DNA of 64,000 nt from Pseudozobellia sp. WGM2. Its GTDB lineage: Bacteria; Bacteroidota; Bacteroidia; Flavobacteriales; Flavobacteriaceae. The stretch is from the NCBI RefSeq assembly GCF_017810075.1, contig NZ_JADNYK010000007.1:124001-188000 (forward strand). Reading direction: 5' to 3'. The notes under the pieces are model-generated. The model did no database searches. It was not told where the DNA came from and saw nothing but the letters and a program-made list of their open reading frames with translations. The position numbers and the translations under genes are program-made. Each line of letters begins with the position of its first letter. The first letter of the stretch is position 1. Shown piece by piece: positions 56,518 to 64,000 of this stretch.

Positions 56518-57750
56518 CTAATCTTCCAATTCTTCTTTGAGTATACGTACAACTTCTGAAATCGTCTCCTCTTCCAAATCGGTACGTTTTACAAGATCAT
56601 CAACATCTTGTTCAAGAATACTTCTGGCCGTATCAAGGCCTATCTTCTTAAACTCTTCGATGATCCATGCATCAATCTCATCCGCAAACTCGGTCAATTC
56701 TACATCTTCTTCTACCCCTTCGCGGAACACGTCTATTTCGTAACCCGTAAGTTGACCGGCCAAACGAATATTATGACCTCCACGACCTATTGCCTTAGAA
56801 ACCTCTTCTGGTCTCAGGTAAACCTGCGCAGTCATTTTTTCATCGTTCAACTTTACCGAAGAAACACGGGCCGGGCTCAAAGCTCTGGTCACCATTAACT
56901 GCGGATTGGCCGTCCAGTTGATTACATCAATATTTTCGTTACCCAATTCACGAACTATGCCATGAATACGAGAACCTTTCATACCCACACAAGCACCTAC
57001 AGGATCGATACGGTCGTCGTATGAATCAACGGCAACTTTTGCCTTCTCACCAGGTATACGAACTGCTTTCTTAATCGTGATAAGCCCGTCGTAAACCTCT
57101 GGTATTTCTTGAAAAAACAACTGCTCCAAGAATTTAGGCGAGCTTCTAGACATTATAATCGTTGGCTTACTACCTTTAAGCTCTACGCTCTCGATAATTC
57201 CTCTAACGTTATCCCCTTTACGAAAGAAATCAGATGGTATCTGACGGTCTTTCGGAAGAATAATCTCATTGCCCTCATCGTCTAGCAAAATAATGGCCTT
57301 ATGTCTGATATGGTGAACCTCTGCGGTATATATTTCACCCTCAAGGTCTTTAAATTGCTTATAAATGGTAGTATTATCGTGCTCATGAATTTTAGAGATC
57401 AGGTTTTGACGCAACGCTAAAATTGCCCTACGGCCCAAATCGATCAACTTCACTTCTTCAGAAACATCTTCACCAACCTCAAAATCTGGCTCGATTTTAC
57501 GGGCGTCAGTCAATGAAATTTCTTCGTTCGGCTCTTCTACCTCCCCATCTTCAACCACCACTCGGTTTCTCCATATCTCTAAATCGCCCTTGTCAGGGTT
57601 GATGATGATATCAAAATTATCATCAGATCCAAATTTCTTTTTGAGGGCGTTTCTAAAAACATCCTCTAAAATAGCCATAAGCGTTACCCTGTCTATGAAC
57701 TTGTCGTCTTTGAACTCTGAAAAAGACTCAATTAACGCAATATTTTCCAT
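56518..57750 (-). CDS. nusA: Transcription termination/antitermination factor NusA
   Basis: A 410-residue NusA. It has an N-terminal RNA polymerase-binding domain (MENIALIESFSEFKDDKFID), an S1 domain (EVHHIRHKAIILL region), and KH1/KH2 domains with VGACVGMKGSRIHGIVRELGNENIDVI and AIGRGGHNIRLAGQLTGYEI. It lacks the acidic repeats AR1/AR2 of E. coli NusA, as is common outside gammaproteobacteria. It modulates pausing, termination and antitermination. It lies 13 bases after rimP and 43 before infB. Confidence 0.97.
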   Translation of the reverse strand: MENIALIESFSEFKDDKFIDRVTLMAILEDVFRNALKKKFGSDDNFDIIINPDKGDLEIWRNRVVVEDGEVEEPNEEISLTDARKIEPDFEVGEDVSEEVKLIDLGRRAILALRQNLISKIHEHDNTTIYKQFKDLEGEIYTAEVHHIRHKAIILLDDEGNEIILPKDRQIPSDFFRKGDNVRGIIESVELKGSKPTIIMSRSSPKFLEQLFFQEIPEVYDGLITIKKAVRIPGEKAKVAVDSYDDRIDPVGACVGMKGSRIHGIVRELGNENIDVINWTANPQLMVTRALSPARVSSVKLNDEKMTAQVYLRPEEVSKAIGRGGHNIRLAGQLTGYEIDVFREGVEEDVELTEFADEIDAWIIEEFKKIGLDTARSILEQDVDDLVKRTDLEEETISEVVRILKEELED

Positions 57751-57763
57751 TACTCTGTTACCA

Positions 57764-58225
57764 TTAAAATGTTACTATGACTTTAGCTTCTTTAATATCA
57801 GAAAAACTGATTTCTTCTTTTTTCTGAACCGTTACTTTCCCTTTTCCTATGGGTTTGGGTTCCCGTGTTTTCCACTCTAGAACAATACTTTCTTCTGTGG
57901 CTTCGATCAAATTTCCTTCAAAAATATCCGTTTCGGTACGAACCTTAAGCTTTCTTCCTATATTTTTGACGTACTGCCTAGGCGATGTCATCGGTGAGGC
58001 AGCGCCCGCCGACGTAACCTCTAGCGAAAAATCTTGTTCTTCACGATCTAGGTTATGTTCGATCGCCCTACTTATTTTCATACAGTCTTGCAAAGTAACG
58101 CCATGATCCCCGTCTATGACCACCTTAATAGAATTATCTGAACCGATAGAGAAATCAATCAAAAATAACGATTCGTCTTCTGCTAACGCATCTTCTAAAA
58201 GTGCCGTGACCTGTTCCTTCAACAT
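57764..58225 (-). CDS. rimP: Ribosome maturation factor RimP
   Basis: A 153-residue RimP with the N-terminal alpha/beta domain (VVIDGDHGVTLQDCMKISRAIE), EVTSAGAASPM and a C-terminal SH3-like barrel (VLEWKTREPKPIGKGKVTV). It helps mature the 30S subunit. It is the first gene of the rimP-nusA-infB operon, a gene order conserved across bacteria, preceded by a promoter and a hairpin-containing leader. Confidence 0.95.
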   Translation of the reverse strand: MLKEQVTALLEDALAEDESLFLIDFSIGSDNSIKVVIDGDHGVTLQDCMKISRAIEHNLDREEQDFSLEVTSAGAASPMTSPRQYVKNIGRKLKVRTETDIFEGNLIEATEESIVLEWKTREPKPIGKGKVTVQKKEEISFSDIKEAKVIVTF

Positions 58226-58230
58226 ACCAT

Positions 58231-58266
58231 TTAGAAATAAAAAAGAGGACTATATTGTCCCCTCAT
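58231..58266 (-). promoter_or_regulatory. rimP leader: terminator-like hairpin over a tiny reading frame
   Basis: On the minus strand, GGGGAC and GTCCTC form a hairpin (loop AATATA) directly followed by TTTTTT, ending about 15 bases before the rimP ATG: the form of an intrinsic terminator inside the leader. The same bases hold an 11-codon frame, MRGQYSPLFYF and TAA, whose ATG (58264-58266) follows AAAGGA 13 bases upstream. NusA is encoded just downstream, so self-regulation by attenuation is possible. Confidence 0.5.
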
Positions 58267-58293
58267 GAATACTTTTATATCCTTTCAGTGCTG

Positions 58294-58322
58294 CAAATAT
58301 ACAATTTTTTTGGTTCTTGCAA
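58294..58322 (-). promoter_or_regulatory. Promoter of rimP-nusA-infB
   Basis: Minus-strand TTG (58320-58322), 18-base spacer, TATATTTG (58294-58301): a full match to the Bacteroidota promoter form, about 70 bases ahead of rimP and just before the hairpin leader. Confidence 0.78.
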
Positions 58323-58354
58323 TAGGTCTTAGACTTATCACGTTTTAAATGATA

Positions 58355-58375
58355 GGCTTACACCTGTTATAAGCC
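58355..58375. repeat. Inverted repeat upstream of the antiporter
   Basis: GGCTTA (58355-58360) and TAAGCC (58370-58375) are inverted arms around 9 bases in the 185-base divergent spacer between rimP and the antiporter. It could be a regulator site or a small leader hairpin. Confidence 0.35.
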
Positions 58376-58410
58376 CTAAACCGTACTTTAAATACAATCA
58401 AACCACCACC

Positions 58411-59763
58411 ATGGAAATACTTTCTTCCTACAATATGATCATTGGTGCCGCTGCCATTATAATCATTTCATTTTGGTTCAACGGAATTTCAAAAAAAACC
58501 AATATTCCTTCAGTTTTAATGCTAATTGTTTTAGGCATAGCGTTACAATTCGGATTAAAATATGTTTTAGGTGAAGAAATAGACTTCGAGAAAAATCTAC
58601 GGGGAACCCTTGAAATTATCGGTACCGTAGGGCTTATCATGATTGTACTTGAAGCAGCCTTAGAATTGGAACTTAAAAAGGAAAAGTTAATTCCTATTCT
58701 CAAATCTATGGCCATAGCCCTGATTGGCCTTGTCGGTTCAGCTTGGGTTGCCGCCCTGATTCTGCACCAATTTATTGACGGCATGACGATGCAAAGCGCT
58801 TGGCTCTATGCTACTCCATTATCGATTCTATCTAGCGCCATCATCATACCCAGTGTAAGCGGTTTAAATGAAACCAAGAAAGAATTTCACATTTATGAAA
58901 GTACATTTTCAGACATCATGGGTATTATGATGTTCTACTTTTTAACTGGTGGCCTAGATCCGGAAACTGATACCGGTGCAGTTGGTTTTGCCAGTAATTT
59001 AGTCTTGACCATCGTTATCGCCATAGTGGCCAGTTATGCGTTGGTACTTATATTTCAAAAAATTAAGAGTCAAGCCAAACAGTTCTTACTTATAGCCGTA
59101 CTGTTACTGTTATATGCCATAGGGAAGAAAATGCACCTTTCATCATTGATCATCATTCTAATATTCGGACTCGTTATCGCAAATGTCAAACTATTTTTTC
59201 CTGGAAAGACCTCCGTATTTCTAGAGGAAGAAAAAATGCATCAAATCTTTCACGAACTGCATATTATAACCCTAGAAACAGCCTTCGTTGTGCGAACATT
59301 CTTCTTTGTGATTTTTGGGGTGACCATAGTACTCTCTTCATTATTGAGTTTAAACGTGGCCATGGTCAGCATACTGATTATCGCCTCCATTTTTATTATA
59401 CGTTTTCTGGTATTACGGGTTTTTATCGGGAAGGATATTTTACCTCAAATCTTTATAGCCCCAAGAGGATTGATCACCATTCTATTATTCTATGCGATAC
59501 CCACGGAAGCCGAAGTACCAGGTTTCGAATCAGGCATTCTTTTGTTCGTCATCATCGCCACAAGTTTGGTTATGACCTGGGCCATGATCAAGGATAAAAA
59601 ACAAATGGGAACCATGCTCGATGAAATCGATGAAGAACTTTTGGCCCGCAACGAGGCAGAAGATGAACTTCGCGACTATGAAGATTCTAATGATATAGCC
59701 TTAGCCGACCGACCCGAAGAGCCCAATGAGGGTTCTAACGACCAAAATCGGCAAACGGATTAG
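58411..59763 (+). CDS. Cation:proton antiporter (CPA family)
   Basis: A 450-residue membrane protein with 12-13 predicted TM helices and the fold pattern of monovalent cation/proton antiporters (CPA1/CPA2): ISKKTNIPSVLMLIVLGIALQ near TM2, MIVLEAALELEL, and IAPRGLITILLFYAIP with an Arg in a late TM. The last 60 residues are a very acidic cytoplasmic tail (ELLARNEAEDELRDYEDSND). Likely Na+ or K+ export and pH homeostasis; the ion is not decidable here. An inverted repeat GGCTTA/TAAGCC lies upstream at 58355-58375. Its end is 8 bases from convergent tssO. Confidence 0.88.
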   Translation: MEILSSYNMIIGAAAIIIISFWFNGISKKTNIPSVLMLIVLGIALQFGLKYVLGEEIDFEKNLRGTLEIIGTVGLIMIVLEAALELELKKEKLIPILKSMAIALIGLVGSAWVAALILHQFIDGMTMQSAWLYATPLSILSSAIIIPSVSGLNETKKEFHIYESTFSDIMGIMMFYFLTGGLDPETDTGAVGFASNLVLTIVIAIVASYALVLIFQKIKSQAKQFLLIAVLLLLYAIGKKMHLSSLIIILIFGLVIANVKLFFPGKTSVFLEEEKMHQIFHELHIITLETAFVVRTFFFVIFGVTIVLSSLLSLNVAMVSILIIASIFIIRFLVLRVFIGKDILPQIFIAPRGLITILLFYAIPTEAEVPGFESGILLFVIIATSLVMTWAMIKDKKQMGTMLDEIDEELLARNEAEDELRDYEDSNDIALADRPEEPNEGSNDQNRQTD

Positions 59764-59771
59764 CAATGTCA

Positions 59772-60278
59772 TTAACGAGAGCTTCTTGCAATAAATAAAT
59801 CCCTCCCTTTTTGCTCTAAATCTTGACTACATTGGTCAAGAGCAGTTTTATATTCTTCAATAGTCGATTCAGCTCCTTTAAGTTTAAGTAATTTACCTTT
59901 GACCAATTGAAGTTCAGCATATAGTTCGGTCACATCGATATGCATGTCGTACATGTAGGTTGAATCTTTTACGGGTATTCTCTTTTGTAAATTGACTATT
60001 TTGTCATTTATCAAAGAATTTTGAAAAGAAATGTTTTGTCCCTCGATATCCATAGAATCAATCAAACCTTTTAGGTCTTTCATTTCACCATAAAAGTTAC
60101 GTTGAAAATTTTTCTCACCTTCAAAGAGACTTATTTCTTTTCGTAATAGTTCATTTTCTACCATAGGCACTTTGAAATTGAAATATACAGCGGCTAAAAT
60201 TGCGGATACCGTGACTATGAACATAGCGAAGAACTTCAAAAAACTCAATCTTCTTTCTTTACTGTTATTAGGTTTCAT
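59772..60278 (-). CDS. tssO: Type VI secretion TssO-like protein (Bacteroidota subtype)
   Basis: A 168-residue protein from the ATG at 60278; a TTG 27 bases upstream would add nine residues without support. It has a basic N-terminus (KPNNSKERR), one TM (about 15-33) and a periplasmic coiled-coil-rich region (about 40-168). This topology and its place next to tssK fit TssO, one of the Bacteroidota-specific T6SS envelope proteins (TssN to TssR) that replace TssJLM. It is the last gene of the T6SS run and converges with the antiporter gene. Confidence 0.78.
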   Translation of the reverse strand: MKPNNSKERRLSFLKFFAMFIVTVSAILAAVYFNFKVPMVENELLRKEISLFEGEKNFQRNFYGEMKDLKGLIDSMDIEGQNISFQNSLINDKIVNLQKRIPVKDSTYMYDMHIDVTELYAELQLVKGKLLKLKGAESTIEEYKTALDQCSQDLEQKGRDLFIARSSR

Positions 60279-60327
60279 TTTACATTTATTTAGGTGGTTC
60301 GTCAATATTTTAAATTACATTCGAGTA

Positions 60328-61488
60328 TTAATCCAACAAGAAGCTCCTTCTGCCCTTGACCTCAGTATTATCAACGGTTTCTTCCTTAACAAAAATGCCT
60401 GAATCCGCTTTTTTACCTATGTAGTCAAGTTCACTTAATTTCTTGAACAGGGCCAACATGAGTTTAGTGAATGCAGACACCTTCACCAAGGTTGAATTAA
60501 TATTGTTATGCGTATATTCAAGATTAATGGTTTCCATCAGTATACTCTCGAAAGCCCCTTGATTTAAATCGCACCAATTGGTTAAGTAGTTAAGAAAATT
60601 CTCTTTACCACCACCAACATACACATCGAGACTACTTTTAATGACCCTCGCCAAGTTCACCAACTTAGAAATCATGCCTATTGGTGGCCCATGCCTGTCT
60701 ACAAATCTAAATTCTGTAATATTTTGATTGAGATAACGCATGACCTGTTCCGATAGGTAAAGCGCCATATTCGCTAAATCGTTCGTCTGTTTTTTTTGAT
60801 AAATTTTTTGGGTGATATGCAATGAATACGACTCCATTTGATTTAAAAATGAGCCTAACTCATTGTACGTGAATTTAAGGTCAGGATGACTTTGTATCGA
60901 TCTACACGGGGGTATAAAACTAGCGTCGACCGTTATTTTGCCGTTTTCTCTGAAAACCCTTGCGATGGGCAAATAGTTGTGTCCATGTCCCTGGCCATTA
61001 ATTTCGTCGATGGGCATTGCTTGCAGACTGTAGTGAGGTAAGACATGTGGTTGTCGTGGAGGTTCTTCTTGCGAATCGCTAGTGCCAATAGGTATTCTCT
61101 TGAACGTATTTACAAATAGAACCAACAACCACTCTTTCTCTTCTTCGTTCAACTCAAATCGTTGACTAAGACTGTTCCCCGACTTTTCAAGTTCTGATCG
61201 GATGCGCGAATCGATATCTATTTGACAACCGCCAAGAGTAATTGCTTGGCATGCATTCAGCACCACGTCTATGGTAGATTGACCATCGACCGAAACCATA
61301 ACGTCAAGTGAACCTTCATGATTTTCTGGTGGAGCCAGAAGACCATAGTCGATAGGCGAGACATTTTTTTGTTCAGAATACCTTAAAATTTCAGACACCC
61401 AATTTTCCATGGCAATAAAGTGATTCTTGTTAATTTTCATTCCATCGACCCAATTGACTTTGTGATGCTTATTTTGCATTGCCTCCAT
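60328..61488 (-). CDS. tssK: Type VI secretion baseplate subunit TssK
   Basis: A 386-residue TssK. The N-terminal segment VNWVDGMKINKNHFIAMENW matches the W-x-x-G-M-x(6)-HF start of TssK proteins, and the middle holds LPHYSLQAMPIDEI and a helical C-terminal domain. TssK links the baseplate to the membrane complex in the cytosol. ATGs at 61488 and 61479 are both possible; the second has GGAGG 3 bases upstream and may be the true start. It lies 22 bases after the PKD protein gene. Confidence 0.88.
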   Translation of the reverse strand: MEAMQNKHHKVNWVDGMKINKNHFIAMENWVSEILRYSEQKNVSPIDYGLLAPPENHEGSLDVMVSVDGQSTIDVVLNACQAITLGGCQIDIDSRIRSELEKSGNSLSQRFELNEEEKEWLLVLFVNTFKRIPIGTSDSQEEPPRQPHVLPHYSLQAMPIDEINGQGHGHNYLPIARVFRENGKITVDASFIPPCRSIQSHPDLKFTYNELGSFLNQMESYSLHITQKIYQKKQTNDLANMALYLSEQVMRYLNQNITEFRFVDRHGPPIGMISKLVNLARVIKSSLDVYVGGGKENFLNYLTNWCDLNQGAFESILMETINLEYTHNNINSTLVKVSAFTKLMLALFKKLSELDYIGKKADSGIFVKEETVDNTEVKGRRSFLLD

Positions 61489-61510
61489 AACTTCTCAATT
61501 TTAAACTATT

Positions 61511-62500
61511 CTAATTTTGATATTCTACCATTAACGTGCTTATACAATTTGAGCCCGTTTTACGTTGAAGCTTTAAACTCTTTATATTTACTTTCTCATC
61601 TTTTATCTTTTCGCAAAAAGCGAAAAAAGTCACATTTCGACCGTTCGCTTCGATTAATGGGTTCGGATCGTCACAGAAAAAATCGGAAAGGGCACTGGCA
61701 GACAACTTATTACTTGCAATCAGCTTCATCTTATTTTGAAAATTACTCTTGGTAATAAAGGGTACTACCTGCGGTTTATTTGAATTCGGTTTGGCATCAA
61801 TCACCCTAGAAAACTCGTCAGGAGCCGACCTTAGATCAAGTCTTTTATCTCTTCTTTTAGCCTTTATTTGTTGAATTTTTTCTTCAGTTTCAGCTGAAGG
61901 AAGTACATTGATTTTTTTATTGGTGATATAGGCCAAACTATCGTTCACAACCAGCGATACGGTTTTCAAACCGGGCGCGTTATAAACATATTCGGCTATC
62001 TTGGTTTTCGCGTTCGCTTCTGCGGTCTCGCCAAACCGCCACTCCCATGCAGTAGCACCAACAGTTTGATCTTCTACTATCAATGGCTGCCCTACCACTA
62101 CACTTTCAGGTAATTCGAATTTTGGAAACTTAGTTGAGTCAACCATTATCAGTTTAGGTAAGACATCAATGGCTTCGTTTTTTGCACAATTGCCATTTAC
62201 CAAAAGGCGAACTTCGTACTTACCCTCTTGTGAATATATGTGCAAGGGGTTTTTCTTTCTAGATATTTCGGAACCGTCACCAAAATCCCATTCCCATTCT
62301 ATGGCACCTTCGGTTTTATCGTAAAATTTTATAAGCTCACCAGCATTATAATCGTTGGCCGTGTGTTCGAACAGTGCCTCATTACACGGGGCAAGACTAG
62401 CATACCTAAAGGCCCAAGCTGTGCTCGCAATTAGAAAAACAATACTGAAGAGGTAAAAAACCAGTTTGTCAATATGCGCGGTGCTATTAGATTTATTCAT
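61511..62500 (-). CDS. Type VI secretion-associated PKD-domain protein (TssP-like)
   Basis: A 329-residue protein with one N-terminal TM (about 13-33) and a periplasmic part. Two PKD-like domains are visible: WEWDFGDGSEIS near 69-80 with HIYSQEGKYEV, and WEWRFGETAEANA near 152-164 with YVYNAPGLKTV. A basic linker (KAKRRDKRLDLRS) and a C-terminal domain with several Cys follow. Its position between tssF and tssK suggests TssP of the Bacteroidota T6SS; the exact letter (TssP or TssQ/R) rests on topology and order only. Confidence 0.72.
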   Translation of the reverse strand: MNKSNSTAHIDKLVFYLFSIVFLIASTAWAFRYASLAPCNEALFEHTANDYNAGELIKFYDKTEGAIEWEWDFGDGSEISRKKNPLHIYSQEGKYEVRLLVNGNCAKNEAIDVLPKLIMVDSTKFPKFELPESVVVGQPLIVEDQTVGATAWEWRFGETAEANAKTKIAEYVYNAPGLKTVSLVVNDSLAYITNKKINVLPSAETEEKIQQIKAKRRDKRLDLRSAPDEFSRVIDAKPNSNKPQVVPFITKSNFQNKMKLIASNKLSASALSDFFCDDPNPLIEANGRNVTFFAFCEKIKDEKVNIKSLKLQRKTGSNCISTLMVEYQN

Positions 62501-62559
62501 GATAATTTGGTTAATAGTTATACTTTAACTTGACAATTCAATATCTAGGGGAGTTTTAT

Positions 62560-64000
62560 TCACCCCACTAGTCTTAGTTTGTAAGGCAGAATGTCTCTTG
62601 TATTTTTTTCCAAGAAATAAAGTAGGTTACTACCTATTGAATCCCATTCCGCATCTTCAACTTTAGATTCCTGATTAGGGGTCAGTAGAATTTCCATACA
62701 GGGTATAAGACCTTTTTTCAAATCGATAGCCTTCATGTAACTCCTTCTTATTTCAACCTTCTTGATTTTATCACCATATAACTCGCGACAAACGGTCTTA
62801 ACATCCTCTTTAGTGACCAAACGATCATTACTCAATAAAGACCTTTTACTTGAGTTAAGACGATCTTGGGTAGTCAATTCATCTTTACCTCCACGTGTTG
62901 TTGTTATTAAGAAGCTAGATCTGGGCCTAATACCCACACCCTTATAATTGTTCAATTCGCTACCTGGTTTAATATCGTTGGCCAGTTCGCCATTAGTGGT
63001 CCAATATTCAACCAATAAATGTTCTTTAGCACCAAAGGGCTTAAGAGACAAATAATTTGTATGATCAACAGTGTTTGAAGCCTCTGACACCTTTTTTTCT
63101 AAAAGTGAGATAACCTGATTTAAGGTGTTTAAATTAACGCGCAAAAAATCGTTGTTCATAAATGAAAACGAAGCACTCTCATCTTTTAAAAGTTCAATGA
63201 GATGAATAATATATTCTTTGGCCTTTCGGCTATCTAATTTGGCTACGCTATTCTTTCTTAACAAAAAAGTACCCTTTTCACTTTTGGAATCATTCTTACT
63301 TCTTTCAGAATAAATTTGCCCCTCAACGTTTTCCATCGATTTTATATCGAACAGTAAGTCTTCTGTTCTAATTGGCAGAATATTGATGAATTCTTTTAAT
63401 GCATGCGAAAAGCTTGTAAGTGATCTATTCAAAACTGGAAAGGCATTTAAAGAACAATTGACGTTTTTCAATACCGTATTACTGATAACACTCGAAAACT
63501 CAATCTTTAACCAGCGAACGGCACCATCATACTTGATGTCGTTCATCTCTAAAGTTTTCTCTAATTCGTCAAAACCAGATTTCTCTATAACGCTATGCAA
63601 ATCTGATTGCAAGGTGAGGTAATGTTTCTGATATCGTCTTATAATTTGTTCGGAAACCCTATTGGTCTTATCAGAAACCTTATCGAAAATTTGATTCAAA
63701 GTGTCAGAGTTATCATCCTTTGAATTCATCAATCCAGCCACCATATTAAAAGTGGCCTTCTCAGACGAACAACTCACGTTTCTTAGATGATGATAGAACA
63801 AGTCTTCATGACCAACCCCCTTAAGTTCAAAATAGAATGAAATATTATTGAGATCAAGCATTTTTAAATTACTAGAAATACCCAAATAAAGTGTCGAATC
63901 GTTCAATCGAGTTCCTTTTAGGTCAACTGTCAATTTTTGATTTTTCTTATTTTCTAAGTTTTCTACGAGCCTATTTCCCGTAGCAATAAATCGAACATTG
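62560..64000 (-). CDS. tssF: Type VI secretion baseplate subunit TssF (partial, N-terminus outside window)
   Basis: The reading frame is open from the right edge (first full codons NVRFIATGNRL) to a TGA at 62560, so at least 479 C-terminal residues are present; a TTG at 63933 is not a credible start. LYLGISSNLKMLDLNNISFYFEL and later VNCSLNAFPVLNR are typical of TssF, the wedge subunit with TssG and TssE. The tail ENVEGQIYSE and IGSNLLYFLEKNTR fits the Bacteroidota form. The rest of the T6SS locus must lie beyond 64000. Confidence 0.78.
   Translation of the reverse strand, partial: NVRFIATGNRLVENLENKKNQKLTVDLKGTRLNDSTLYLGISSNLKMLDLNNISFYFELKGVGHEDLFYHHLRNVSCSSEKATFNMVAGLMNSKDDNSDTLNQIFDKVSDKTNRVSEQIIRRYQKHYLTLQSDLHSVIEKSGFDELEKTLEMNDIKYDGAVRWLKIEFSSVISNTVLKNVNCSLNAFPVLNRSLTSFSHALKEFINILPIRTEDLLFDIKSMENVEGQIYSERSKNDSKSEKGTFLLRKNSVAKLDSRKAKEYIIHLIELLKDESASFSFMNNDFLRVNLNTLNQVISLLEKKVSEASNTVDHTNYLSLKPFGAKEHLLVEYWTTNGELANDIKPGSELNNYKGVGIRPRSSFLITTTRGGKDELTTQDRLNSSKRSLLSNDRLVTKEDVKTVCRELYGDKIKKVEIRRSYMKAIDLKKGLIPCMEILLTPNQESKVEDAEWDSIGSNLLYFLEKNTRDILPYKLRLVG

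Overview
The window comes from a flavobacterium (Bacteroidota, most likely marine Flavobacteriaceae; genus not determined). Evidence seen: a giant SprA protein (type IX secretion/gliding), an alternative complex III plus aa3 oxidase, Bacteroidota-type T6SS genes, A+T-rich spacers, and several promoters of the Bacteroidota form TTG-N18..20-TAnnTTTG. The DNA is almost fully coding. I found no tRNA, rRNA, CRISPR array, insertion sequence or prophage. No gene-free stretch exceeds 300 bases; the longest (34250-34511) lies upstream of the sucrose phosphorylase.

Layout. 1-3.4 kb: dodecin, a DUF255/SPATA20-like thioredoxin-fold protein and an MscS channel, all forward, ending at a strong hairpin shared with convergent tsaB. 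4.1-13.8 kb: one reverse-strand MacAB-TolC-like operon with two permease-permease-adaptor blocks but a single ATPase and a single TolC. 13.9-19.2 kb: cytochrome oxidase assembly and small subunits (ctaB, two subunit III proteins, subunit IV, a SCO protein, a cysteine-free SCO-like paralogue, a DUF420/CtaM protein and a 77-residue CxxC membrane protein). 19.3-20.9 kb: gcvH-vanZ-tonB under one clear promoter. 20.9-31.0 kb: maeB-ruvA-sprA. 31.2-34.2 kb: a two-gene sucrose phosphorylase/MFS transporter cassette. 34.5-37.8 kb: ruvB-P450-queG. 38.0-40.2 kb: a forward acyl-CoA oxidase-like gene, convergent with a GIN-domain protein. 41.2-53.0 kb: the full respiratory operon actABCDEF-coxBA. 53.3-58.2 kb: a SPOR protein and the rimP-nusA-infB operon with a possible attenuator in its leader. 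58.4-59.8 kb: a CPA-type cation/proton antiporter. 59.8-64.0 kb: the end of a type VI secretion cluster of the Bacteroidota subtype (TssF partial, PKD protein, TssK, TssO), running off the right edge.

How it fits together. The 14-19 kb and 41-53 kb blocks together build one quinol-to-oxygen chain: ACIII oxidises menaquinol, passes electrons through many c-type hemes to CoxB CuA and then to CoxA, while CtaB, SCO and the DUF420 protein supply heme and copper. SprA and TonB are envelope machinery, and T6SS adds contact-dependent antagonism. The most unusual points are a helix-hairpin-helix domain fused to ActC, a six-heme ActA, the duplicated ABC modules sharing one ATPase, the Cys-free SCO-like paralogue, a dodecin lacking the usual flavin-stacking Trp, and a terminator-like hairpin overlapping a tiny reading frame ahead of rimP.
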